DNA of 64,000 bases, taken from positions 1,153,598 through 1,217,597 of the forward strand of contig PJRA01000272.1 of the NCBI GenBank assembly GCA_016987375.1, in the 5' to 3' direction. The first letter of the stretch is position 1, and each line of letters begins with the position of its first letter. Below, piece after piece: positions 1 through 11,510 of the stretch. This DNA comes from Brachionus koreanus. Taxonomy: Eukaryota; Rotifera; Eurotatoria; Ploima; Brachionidae. The translations under genes were made by a program, and so were the position numbers. The notes under the pieces are model-generated. The model had not been told where the DNA came from and did no database searches. It saw only the letters and a list, made by a program, of their open reading frames with translations.

Positions 1-2445
1 GTTCTATTGATTAGAGTTAACATTTAAACGTTTTATTGGATAAGAGTAATTGATTTAAAAAAAATATCTTTTTTTCAATAATAATTATAAAAAGGTGTGA
101 AATAAAAATTGTCTGTTATATCGTAAATGGTTTTCTATTTTTTCGGATAAATAAAAAATCAAAAAAATTTTGATATTTAATTTAATTTAAAATTTAAAAA
201 AGAAAACAAAAAAATCGAGTTAAAACTAAGCTTAACTTTTAAAGAAATATAAAAAAGTCAAATAAATAAATTAATAAATAAAAATTATTAGTTATAAAAT
301 TTTCAATTTTCTAAATCTAAATTTTTCTCACAAATTTACGTTTAAAAAAATTATTCGATTATTATTAAAATATTTAAACTGCATTTTTGGAATAGTGGTT
401 TTTTAATTATAAATATCTTTACCGAACTATGCTCCTTCAGCTTGAAAAAATATAAAAATTCAAATAATTTAAAATAAAATAAAAAAAAAGTTAAAAAAAG
501 CTTGTTGAAATTTAAAGTTAAAAAAAAGTTTTTAAGTAGGAGAAAGCAGAAATAGGAGTAGGAGAAATATTTATTTTTATTTCGATAATTATTTTTCAAT
601 TTGTTATGTAAGAATTTTCTTTAATACCGAAATCCTAAAAGTAATTCCTGATTAATTAATCAATTAATATTTTCTAATTCCACTGGGAATATGAGCTTTC
701 TAGAAGGCAAACTGGAGTTGAATTAGTTAGTCAATTAATTAGTCAGACCTCAGAAACTTTTTTCAAGTGTCATACTTTTCTACTTATATTGAATATGAAA
801 TTCTTTTCTAATTCAAGTCCCTAAAGTACTTTTCAATAAACTTAAAATTGGGCCTAGAATCTGGGATAATAACGGGGATAATGCTCGCATTGAAAACTTT
901 TTTTCCAGAATTTAGGATAGTGACATGAATAGAGAAATGGTTATCTCTATCTTAGCCTTAAGGAAGATATAGAATTGAAAGAAATTATTGAAACTAATTA
1001 AAATATTGAAAGTTAAAAAATTGCGTGTTTTTTACAATAAAAATTGAAATTTTCATTTAACTAATGTTTTTTCCTATGATATTCTTCTGTTTTGATTTTT
1101 AAGAAAAAAATTAATAATTTTTAATTTGACTTAATTTAATTTTATTTTGACTTTGCGTTTCTCTTTGAGGAATAAACTAAAAGTTCACTAAGTTTCACCT
1201 AAAACATCAAATAATTAATAAAAATAAATTGCAAAAATTTAAACTTTTAATAAAATGGAACGAAATCCTGCTAAATACACAGATAAGAAAACCTATTTAT
1301 GCTTAAAATTAGTGTTGGGAGTCGACTAGGATTTTTTTTTAGTCGACTACAGTCGACCCGGAATTAAATCAGATTCGACTGTAGTCGACTAAAAAAAAAT
1401 CCTAGTCGACTCCCAACAAAAACTTCAAATTAATTTAAAAAGACATAAGCGTTAATTTATTTGTAAAAAAGCTTAAAAATAGAATAAAATATTGTTTGTA
1501 CATATTTTGAATTGAATCACTTTACAACAGTTTTTTATTTAAAAGAACAGAATTAGAAGATTGACGATTTGAAACCAAGCTTATAAAAATAAAAAAAATC
1601 AGTACCTCTTTTCATTATCTGTTTCAAAAAAAAAGTGATTGTAAATTATATTATCTAATTAATTTTGAAAATTAAGAATTAAAAGCATTTACAAAACATT
1701 TATTCTAAATTTTTTGGTTTTAAAATTTCAAATGGATAAAAATAATTTTGTTTACATGGGGCAAAAATAGATAGAAAAGCGGCAATTGTCCTTTTTCCCT
1801 TCAATATAATTTCTTATGGTTTGCATTTAACCCCCAATATTTAGCAGATGCTCCTTAATTGTGTGCTTAGGTTTATCAAAAGATATACCAAGTTAATACC
1901 TTCCTCAAGTTGACTATATTAACTCCTTTTACACCGATGTCAGAGTTTATGATCATTGAGAGGGGAATTTTTAATGCCCGGTCTTACATTTGAAATTTAA
2001 TTTAATAAGCAGCAATCTTGTCATTAAGTATTTTAAAGGATCTTAAAGTACTTTTTGAATTGATTTTTTTTAAACAAAATTAAGATAAAATTGAAAATTT
2101 TCATCAAATAAAAACATGCAAAATTTAAGTTAATATGTATGTATAGAAAAATGTAATTTAATTAAAAAAAAATTGTGCAATTTTGAATCTATTATTATTG
2201 TTTCATTCTATTATTATATTAATTTGAAAACAGAAATGTTTGCACTTAAGACAGAAATCTGAATAAAATTCGAAATAAAAAAATTATAATTGAGCACAAT
2301 TATCAAACTTACAAAAAATTCAAATTTTTTCTATCTTTGATTAATATCCATCAATTCTTTATCGAGAGAAGTCAATATTTGGCAATAGATAATTGCTATA
2401 GGCTACCTATTTACTAGTTAGATATTTATTTAAAATTGATTTGAA
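1..2445. other. A/T-rich intergenic region upstream of CNOT7
   Basis: No convincing gene is seen on either strand. Long A and T runs dominate and the only open frames are low-complexity Phe/Leu/Lys/Asn stretches. The one clear structure is the palindromic element at 1314-1417. A somewhat less AT-rich patch at about 1750-1990 has no frame that resembles a known protein. Confidence 0.6.
1314..1417. repeat. Near-perfect 104-bp palindrome (MITE-like)
   Basis: Two arms of about 43 bases are inverted copies of each other, starting GTTGGGAGTCGACTAGG and ending in the reverse complement CCTAGTCGACTCCCAAC. Each arm carries a run of nine T (or A) and repeated TCGAC/AGTCGACT units, and the loop is about 17 bases. 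The arms match almost completely, so the element is young or maintained. No coding capacity. I call it MITE-like from structure only; a target-site duplication is not clear. Confidence 0.8.
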
Positions 2446-3560
2446 ATGAAAATGAAAGAATCGACAAGTCCGAACTATACAATTATTGAAGTTTGGAACA
2501 ATAACTTGGAGGAGGAATTCAAAAAAATACGCAAAATTATTCAAAAATATCCCTTTGTTGCTATGGTAAAGCTTTTTATTGCTAAAAAAAATTTAAGATT
2601 TATATGAAAATAAATTTATTTAGGACACTGAATTCCCGGGAGTTGTTGCTAAAATAATCGGTGACGTTAAAACACCGGATTACCAGTATCAGTGCCTGAA
2701 ATGCAATGTAGACTTGCTAAAAATCATTCAACTTGGTTTTACTTTTATGGACGAGAAAGGAAATGTTCCGTCCGAAGCATCAACTTTTCAGTTCAATTTT
2801 CATTTCAATATTAAGTAATTTAATAATAAAAAAAAAGAAAAAAACATTATTTTATTCTAATTACAGTGAAGACATGTATGCACAAGAATCAATAGATCTT
2901 TTGTCCAAGTCAGGAATAGTGTTTCAAAAAAATTTAGAAAATGGTATTGACCCGATGCATTTTGCCGAATTGTTGACCTCTTCAGGCGTAGTTCTAATGG
3001 ATAATGTAACATGGATATCATTCCACAGCAGCTACGATTTTGGCTATATGATAAAACTTCTGACCAACAAAGATCTTCCTGGTACCGAAGTCGAATTTCT
3101 GGAACTGCTTAAAATTTACTTCCCAAACGTCTTTGACATTAAATACTTGATGAAAAGCTGTCGCAATCTCAAAGGAGGCTTAGAAGAAGTGGCCCGGCAA
3201 TTAGAAATTGAGCGATTTGGACCTCAGCATCAAGCTGGAAGCGACAGTCTGCTCACCGGTCTCACTTTTTTCAAGCTAAAAGAAATGTATTTTGAAGACA
3301 CAATAGACCAAGTCAAGTACAGTGGTCAATTGTTCGGCCTGGGATCTTCTTTGTTCCAAAACGGCTTTATTTATGACACATATATCAATCCTCAAACATT
3401 AGTATCGGTGGTAAACCAAGTGGCACAATCAGCTCATGCTCATAGCTCACAATCCCAATCCTCATTATCAACAATAGCTAGCCAGAATGGACAAAACAGT
3501 GCAAGTACACCTAATTTAAGTTCTCTTAATGGACCAAATGATTCAAGTAGAACTCATTAA
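2446..3560 (+). CDS. CNOT7: CCR4-NOT deadenylase subunit (CNOT7/CNOT8, Caf1/Pop2)
   Basis: Catalytic 3'-to-5' poly(A) exonuclease of the cytoplasmic CCR4-NOT complex, which shortens mRNA tails. Exons 2446-2565, 2624-2814 and 2867-3560 join to 334 residues (human about 285). The DEDD-h nuclease residues are all visible: Asp41 and Glu43 in MDTEFPG, Asp161 in SYDFGY, His225 and Asp230 in GPQHQAGSDS. The rest follows CNOT7 closely, for example YQYQCLKCNVDLLKIIQLG and EDMYAQESIDLL. The last 65 or so residues are a Ser/Gln/Asn-rich tail longer than in vertebrates. The start is the first in-frame ATG; a second ATG lies two codons on. CNOT7 and CNOT8 are vertebrate duplicates, so the symbol stands for the single invertebrate orthologue. 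Confidence 0.95.
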
Positions 3561-4117
3561 TAAATTTTTTTTCCTCCAATTTTTTATTTATTTAAATATT
3601 TTTTTTTAAAGAAAACAAAAAATAAATGAAAAAATTAACATTTTGATTCGAACGATCAATCGGCCTAAGAACCATATGTGTTTGAATTGAAAAACTTTCT
3701 TTTTTCTATTTTATTCTTGCCAATATTTATTAGTTAATTCCGGAATTGGTATGGTAATTTAAAATGATTCTCAAACATATGTGTTCTTTTAGCTATTGGT
3801 TTTTGTTTAATTATTTTGTAAATAAATTCAACACTAAGATTTCCTTACTAAAGTTCAAAATTCATAAAGTTTCTAGAATAATCATGAGTTTGATTTAAAA
3901 TAGCTTTAAAAATATATTCGCATTCAAGTATTAGTATTATTTATAAACTACTTTTTAAGATTTTTTTTATTCAAAGAAACAAATAAAAATTATTTCCAAA
4001 TTAACATATGAATAGAAATTTTTTTATAGAACATTCCGGATCGTGAAAAATTCGGTTAAATTTAGTCTTTTTAACTTTTATATTAAATTGTGAATATTTA
4101 GCTTAGAAAAAATCAAA

Positions 4118-5713
4118 ATGGCCGAGTCAAATTTAAGTGCTGAGCAACACTATAACGAAGCTAATGAACTGATGATGAATGATCAGTTTGAGCTAGCCTT
4201 AGAGGTTAGGGTCTTTTAAATTAAATAAAAAAATTTTTAATAAATAATACTTTTTTTTAAAGAATTATGACTTAGCTATTAAAAAATGCAATAAAGATAA
4301 TTCGAATCAGTTGTATTCGTATTTTGTTGGACGTGCGCAAGCATATATCAAATTGAAGAAGTTTCCTGAATCAGTAAAAGATGCCGATTCAGCCATTAGT
4401 TTAAATTCAAAAGACACGCGAGCTTATTTGAAAAAGGGGTAAATTAAATTTAAATATTATAGTGAATTTTTGTTAATTTTAATTTTTTTTAATCAAAAGA
4501 GTTGCTCAATACAATCTAACTGAATATCAAAGTGCTTTGGAAAGTCTTGAAGAAGGAATCAAAAACGCTGATAAAGAATCAGAAAACATTAGAAAATTAT
4601 TCAATGATTGGATTTCTAAATGCAAAAAAGAAATAAAACCAGTTCAAAATTCATCAGAAAACAAAGATAAAGAATTACCTAAAGTCCAACTGATACCAGC
4701 CATAAAGTAAATTTTTTGAAATTTTCATTTTTTATAGGCAAAAATTAAAAATTAAAAATTTTAAATAAAATTGAGGTAATAAAATTTTTTTTAAAACTTA
4801 ATTTAGGGATAATAATTATTAAATTTCTTTGTGAAGATTAAATAAATTTAATTCTATTAAAGACATGAATGGTATCAAACTGAATCACAAGTTATAGTTA
4901 CTTTGTTGGTGAAAAATGTTCAACAAAATGATTTAAAAATTACTTCTCAAGAAAATAATGTAAATCGAGTTAAATTTTTATGCTTTAATTTTCTAAATTT
5001 ATTTTTTAAGCTAAAAATTGAATCAAATAATCCAGAAAAATATAATATTAGTTTAAATTTCAATTTATCACATCCAGTGATTGCTGATCAAACACAAATA
5101 AAATACCTGTCAACAAAAGTAAGACAATATGATTGAATATAAGTAAATGATATTTTTTTTTATAAAGGTTGAAATTAAACTAAAAAAATGTGAAGCTTTG
5201 CATTGGAGCAAACTAGACAAGTCACCTAATGACATTGTTGTAAAAAAAACTTCAACAATCGATGTGATTGAAGAAAAAAAGCGTAAGTAAAGTTGGCAGT
5301 AATGAGAATAAATCTAATTACTGTTTTGCTAGCTGATTATCCATCTTCAAGCCGAAAACCTAAAAATTGGGATAAGATTGCGGCTGATGTTGTAGCCGAA
5401 GAAAAAGACGAAAAGCTAGAAGGAGATGCAGCTTTAAATAAGTATGAAGTATTTTTAAATTTTTTTTTCTAACTTGGAGTTCTATTTTAGATTGTTCAAA
5501 CAGATTTATGAGAATGGATCGGATGAAGTTAGAAAAGCGATGAATAAATCATTTGTATTACATTTGTAAATGAGTTTTTATTTTTGATAAAATTTTATTT
5601 TTTTTTAGAGCGAATCAGGAGGCACAGTTTTGTCTACAAACTGGTCAGATGTTGGCTCAAAAAAATTAGAAGTAAAAGCACCAGATGGTATGGAGTGGCG
5701 AAAATGGGATTAA
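4118..5713 (+). CDS. SUGT1: SGT1 co-chaperone (TPR-CS-SGS protein)
   Basis: HSP90 co-chaperone linked to kinetochore assembly and SCF ubiquitin ligases. Nine exons: 4118-4204, 4263-4438, 4500-4706, 4863-4959, 5011-5118, 5168-5282, 5333-5441, 5491-5554, 5609-5713, giving 355 residues (human 333-365). The N-terminal third is a TPR array ([24 protein letters not shown]). A CS domain follows, from [20 protein letters not shown] through [21 protein letters not shown]. The C-terminal SGS domain has [40 protein letters not shown] and the end STNWSDVG...MEWRKWD. All exon phases agree. It lies 557 bases after CNOT7 on the same strand, and an acceptor-like TATTTAG lies about 17 bases before the ATG. 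Confidence 0.95.
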
Positions 5714-6645
5714 TTTATTTTTGGATAAAAATAATAATTTATTTTAGATAAATTATTATTAGATATATAATAATTTATTAGAAATTATATTTATTTGTAA
5801 TCAATTTACTCTTAAAATTGAATTTAAAAGAAATAAAGTTTTCAATGTTCCATTTGAACTAAATCTACAAAGATTAATTAAAAAGGTTTTAACACAGCCA
5901 GATTTTTGATTAATTTTCAAATAAAGTATAAAATTTTTTGATTTAATATTTTAGGAAATATATTCTTAAAGTAACATAGATATTTTATGATTAAAGTACT
6001 TTTATCTTTCATAAATTAAGCTTTAACATTAATTAACTCAAAGTTATTTTAATTTTAATTAAATAAAGCAGATTCTACACCCAAATTGTAAGGTATAGGT
6101 GTAATGTATGCCAATATCCTACACCTACACATTTGTCTTTATTTTTTTTAAATTTGGTGTATTGTGTGTAGGTGTAAGGTGTAGATGTACAGGACACCCT
6201 TCGCAAAAGACCAGAAATTTAGGAGTATTTTGTGTAAAAAGTAAAATATATTTGAAATTAAGTAAATTATTTAATTTTTAAATTAACATTTGAAAGCCCG
6301 GCTAATTTCTCACTAGAATTTCAAGATGAAAGATGATGAAATTGGCAAATTTTTCTTAAGGTTTTTAGTGAATTACTTTATAACTTATTGTATTTTATCA
6401 AATTTACTACTCATTGTGCAAAAATCAAAATTTACGATTACAAATAAAAGATAAGTAAATATTTTTTAAAAAAAATATTTTTATCGTTTTAAAAACTAAA
6501 AAATTAATCTCTTTTTTTGCATTAATAATTTGTTTTTATTTAAGGATAAATAAATTAAAAAAAAAAGCTTGAAAAAGCAAAAATATGTGTTAATTTTTAT
6601 TTTTAATTATATATTTACAGCATTAAAGAGTATTAAATGAAATTC
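5714..6645. other. Intergenic, with an imperfect ACACCT/TGTAGG repeat patch
   Basis: Convergent gap between SGT1 (+) and the OBI1-like gene A (-). No gene seen. At about 6073-6198 short units related to GTGTAGGTGTAAGG occur on both strands, making an imperfect inverted repeat or decayed microsatellite. The remainder is A/T-rich. Confidence 0.5.
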
Positions 6646-9600
6646 TTATTTTAAATTTCTACTAATGGGTTCCACAGTTCTACTTCTATTGATCATGCTG
6701 ATATTAATACCATTATTGTTACTATTATAGCTTAAATTTTGGGCGTGTTCTTTCAAATAAATATCTTAAAACATTTTTTTAAATTCTATTTTTAATATTA
6801 ATTTTTTAATTTACCATTTTTTGAATTAGTGTTATAAGAATTAAAACTGAAAGAATTCATGTTAAATGTGCCGCTTTTGGAGTTTTCGGGTGATACTTTT
6901 TTGCCTGAGCTGTTTAAATTAGCCGATGAATCAGAAGGACTATTTGCAAAAGACGATATCGAAGAAGCACCGTTAGCAGAAAGAGAGTTTCCAGATGAGG
7001 ATGAAGAATGAATAGAAGAATCAGACTTCATTTGAACAAGACCGTTTGTTTCCATCTTTTCTAAAAAATTTTTAGATAAATTTGAATTTTGAACTGGTCT
7101 TGTTGGTGATTTTTGCCGATTTTGAACATTTTTCTCGGCTCGGTTCAATATTTCCATGCAATCTATGAACTCTGAATTAGATGTATTCAAATTTTCAGAA
7201 TTACTTTTTTTATCTTTTTTTGGCTCATCTGGCTTTTCCAGACCAACTTCATCTTTTCGTAATTTTCTTAATGTAGAATAAGCAAAACTTTGATTATTTG
7301 GTGGATTAGAGAAACTGCTTGAGGAGTTTGATGAAAGAAAATTTGAAGATTGATTATTATTCATTATTAGCATACTTTGAGAAAATTGATTATTGGCGTC
7401 AAAATCATTGCTAGTAGTATTTGAATTTGTGAACAAATTTTTTTTTAATTTTACATTTTTTAGATTAGAAACATTTTTGTTTGTTGAATATTTTGGTGAA
7501 TTTGAAGAAGCCGAAGTAGTTATATTTGCTGGAAATTTATCTATTCTTTCACTAAATTTTACACTTTTTAAATCTGATTTGTTTAGTGTACCAAAATCAG
7601 TTTTGATTTTGATTGCTGAATTTAGGCTTGATGTTAAATTGGATGGTTTTACAAAACTAAACGCTGATGATGAATTTGATTGAAAATTTTCATCGGTAAA
7701 TTTCCCGTTATGTTTATTTTCACTATCTCGTTTGGCTTGCAAACTAGCAATGTATTTTTCACTCTTGGTCAATGATTTTTTCAAAAATTTTATTTCCTTT
7801 TCATATGTTTGTATTTTAGATTGTAGACTATCGGCAATAAGTTTCGATCCACTTTTAGATTTAAAATTATAAACTAGCTTTTTAAAATAATAAAAAAATT
7901 TATTACAGTTGAGATGTTTTTTCATTTAGGCTAGCTTTGAGTCGAGTAATGTCTTGAGTTAGAATAAAATTTTCATTTTCTAACTTTTTGTACTTCTTAA
8001 AAAGAATTTAATATTTAATTAAAATAATGCGGATTAAGATTCAGTTTCCACAAAGTTATTTATTTATAAACAGGTCAATAAGATATTTAAATAATCAAAT
8101 CAAAAAATTTTGTTAGTAAAATTTGATACAAAATTATAAATAGAACATGAATTAATGACATTGTGAATTTGGAACAATAAGCAAAAACAAAAATTTTATT
8201 CTAAGGGTCTAAAAATCATTTTGCAAAATGTATTAACTGATAAAAGGATGGTATCCAAATTTAGTCAATTAAATTTGAAATTTTTTTTTTGTTTTTTTTC
8301 CAAAATTCACAGCGCGTAAATTAATGCCAAAAGCATTTTTATTTTAACTTCTCTATTCTAGAAGTTGTTAAGATTTAAACGTTTTATTGAATAAGAATTA
8401 CTGACTTGAGAAATAACTTTTACAATAATTATTAAAAAAGGTGTAAAAAAATATTGTTTGCTAAATTTATCCAAATTTAAATTATGCAGAATTTGGAGTT
8501 TTACCGAATTGATCTTAATAATGCAACTATGAATGATACATCAAGCTGCATTAACAGAATTTACTTCTGATCTTCAAAAAAAAAAAGGCATTATGAATTT
8601 TGGAACAAAAAACAAAAATTTTAAATTAAAAAAAACTTTTTTTCAAATAGTCCAAAAATTGTCCGGCAAAATGAATTTACTGATACAATGTTTGTATCAC
8701 TCAAATTTAGTTTTTGTAAAGCCTCTGCAAATTATTTTTAATAATTTTCTAATGCATATACTGTTTTGCAATTTTTCAAACACTATATTTGGGTGATACA
8801 AACCTTTTATCAGTTGATACATTTCGCAGGACAATTTTTGGACCCTTAAGAAAATAAGTTTAAAATTTTTGTTTTTGTTGCCAAAAAAAGGAATAAGAAT
8901 TTTTAACATTTTGTTCTGTTCTTTTGTACTATTAAATTGGTTTGATTTTGAAAATTGAAATATTTAATTAAAAATTTTTATAGAGCTCAAATCTAAATTT
9001 CGCCATTTTAAAATTTTTAATTTTTAAATTGTGCCTTATAGATAAACAAGAGTTTAATTCGCAAAAATTCAAAGCAAAACTAAAAAATCATTCTTCTAAA
9101 ATTTAAAAAAAAATTTTAAGTATTTTGTAAAAATACGTAAATAAACTAGACTTTCAAATAATATGAATATATTTAATGCAAAATTTTTCTATAATTTTTA
9201 TCGAAAAAATAATGATCTACTTAAGAATTACTTATATAACTTTATAAATTAAATTGTCTCAAAACCGAGTTAAAAAATACCAAAAAAATTTAGCAAATTT
9301 TTATTAAATGAAATATTTTGAAATTCATTTTAATCTCGTCTCTGCCTTTAAAAAAATTATTTTCTTTTTCAATAAAATCTTATTTTTCTATAAGCTTACT
9401 AAACAGGTTATATTATATTTTTAATGTATTTTGTATTTTAAAAATGCAACTACCAAATACTTTTGAGAAGTTTAAAATCTAAAAGGGTTTTATCCATAGG
9501 GCTATGTACCGCACATAGTGACAAAGACATTTGATTGCGTTTTGGTTTTTTTCAAAGATAATTTGAAATAAATAATTAAAAATTGAACATATTTTTAAAA

Positions 9601-10309
9601 AAATTAGGTGAAACTCAACTAAAAGGCAAGACAAATTCATTTATCAAAGAATTAAAGTTAAAATATTTGCGTAATTTTTCTTTCTTAAACCTTAAAATTT
9701 CTTAGAATAAGCAAAAAAAATACTTCTTTTAGGCCTTGATTTTCTTGACAAGCTTCACTATAATTCATTTGAACAAATTGTAGCTTATTCTTCAACAATT
9801 GAATCATATCTTGTTGAGGCGAATTAAGTGAATCAAAATTTTTAGCTTCCTTTTCCTTTTTTTAAAAAAGGGGTTTTTATTATTCAATTAAAATCAAATA
9901 ATTAAAAAAAAAATACTTTTAATTGTACAACTTCCTCTTGTAGAGATGTGATAAGGTTATTTAGTCGACCAATCTCATCTTCGTATAGTTGAAATATGGT
10001 TAAGTATCGGGCTTTGCGAATACTTGGCTCAGAAAATTCGGCCGAGCTGAGCAAGGAAGAATCGAAATTTTGAACTTGACCGATTAAATGTTTGGGCGGG
10101 TTAGTCTCATCTATTCTCACATGACATGTTGGACATTGATTATTTTTTTCCAACCATATATTTAAGCAAAATGAGCAAAAAACGTGCATATTAGAGCAAA
10201 CACAAGGTTCTTTGACATTTTCAAAGCAAATTTGGCAATTAATTTGTACTGTTTGCATTGAACTTTGGGGCTTATGTTTTACATTTGAAGAGTTTTCTCT
10301 GCTGGTCAT
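6646..10309 (-). CDS. OBI1/RNF219-like RING-finger E3 ligase, copy A
   Basis: Related to OBI1 (RNF219), the ubiquitin ligase that acts on the origin recognition complex. Exons 9917-10309, 9724-9855, 7907-7995, 6815-7851 and 6646-6764 join in phase to 589 residues. A C3HC4 RING is near the N-terminus (CQICFENVKEPCVC, HVFCSFCLNIWL, CPTC). Then come RKARYLTIFQLYEDEIGRL, a coiled coil (SKIQTYEKEIKFLKKSLTKS, equivalent to the vertebrate segment before the disordered tail) and a long Ser/Asn-rich tail. The 131-codon first exon and 89-nt third exon have the same lengths in copy B. The terminal exon (6646-6764) is inferred: a GT at 6814 and an AG at 6765 extend the frame for 38 residues rather than stopping at 6798. 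Intron 2 is about 1.7 kb and holds two inverted-repeat elements. The start of exon 2 could instead be 9849. Confidence 0.85.
8157..8316. repeat. TGATAC-family inverted-repeat element, copy 1 (decayed)
   Basis: Begins near CATTGTGAAT and TGGAACAATAAGCAAAAAC and runs through GGTCTAAAAATC and GCAAAATGTATTAACTGATA, then ends near CCAAAATTCACAG. The left half aligns with the better copies at 8587-8895 and 21812-22054; the right half is worn. It lies in intron 2 of the OBI1-like gene A. Confidence 0.6.
8587..8895. repeat. TGATAC-family inverted-repeat element, copy 2
   Basis: The left arm reads GGCATTATGAATTTTGGAAC and then AATAGTCCAAAAATTGTCC. The right arm is the inverse, with GGACAATTTTTGGACCCTTA before a TTTTTGTTTTTGTTGCC end. 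The centre carries GATACAA...TTGTATC pairs. The small open frames inside are by-products of the palindrome. Same family as 21812-22054; it lies in intron 2 of OBI1-like gene A. Confidence 0.8.
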
Positions 10310-11510
10310 TGTTTTAAAATTTTTATCGAAGAATAATAATTAAATTTTAGTTCTAGTTTTTACAGTAACAAAAAAATATAGACTTTAGCTTATTAATTAA
10401 AATGGTCAATAGTATTTATTTGCCATAGTAACCGAAATAAAGATTTTTTTACTTTAAAATTTGTTTTTTTTTAGTAATTCTATAAAACAGACAGATTTCA
10501 TTTATTGTATTCGATGTGTTGTCAAGTTTTAATAATTCCATAAAAAAACCATTCGTATTTAGAATTCTTTGATATAATTAATTTGCTTCTATTCTTTAAG
10601 TTTATTTTAAAAATGCCCATTGAGAATTTTAACCAACAGTTTTGAAATTTAAATTAGCTTGTGGGAAGACTCATTTAAAAGACATTAAATATTTAACAAG
10701 ACATCTTTTTATAAATTAAATTTAGATAAAAGGGCTAGATTTTAAAATGAGAACAAATTATTTACTTTTGAATAATCTTCCTTTCAAGCTTTCAAAAACA
10801 ATCGTAAACTTAAACTTAAATTTCAATTTTAATTCTATTTTTAAAACAAAACAAAATAGAATTATTTTAAATTTTGATTATTTAAATTTTGATTATTTAA
10901 ATTTTTAAACAGGCTTAATTAAGATCTGTTTTGTTTATCTAAGGTTTCAAGCACTTAAAACCTTTGCAAGTCATTGAAATAATAATTGTTCAGAACAAAT
11001 TCAGATTAATTCAATAAAAAATTTTTTTTCTAGGAATTTTGTAGAATGGATAGAATTTTTAATTTAAAAAAAAGATTATTTGTGGTCTAATAGAACCATT
11101 TATTTGAAAAAATAGTATTTAAAATAATATAATTTTTGAATGCAGATAAAGCAATTTCTCAAATCTCTTACAAAATTACTTTTTTTTCAGACTTTAATGC
11201 ATGCATTCTTGTAACTTTTACAATAATATACACTTAAATGTTTATAATCGAAACAATTAATTAACAATCGTTAGATTTCGTTCAAAATTTTAATACAAAA
11301 ATAAAACTCGTAAAAATACACAAAAAAAACCTTAATATGATAATATATATATGTATTTATATTTAGTACGTATATTGTGTATGTGTGTGTATATAGAAAT
11401 ATTTTTTAAAAATTTGTAAATTTAAAAATATGGTGTATTTGAAAACTTTAACAAATTTATGTTAAAGAAAAGAAAATTTATTTAAATTGAGAAATAAAAC
11501 CGAAAATTCA
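10310..11510. other. Intergenic between OBI1-like A and CLK A
   Basis: Both neighbours are on the minus strand. No gene is seen. There is a small tandem duplication of a 16-base unit (TTTGATTATTTAAATT) at about 10874-10905 and a short TA/TG-rich microsatellite at about 11340-11395. Confidence 0.5.

Noticed and set aside
351..599. 82-codon Phe/Leu/Lys-rich minus-strand ORF
   Set aside because: Low-complexity frame produced by A/T runs; no domain or splice context.
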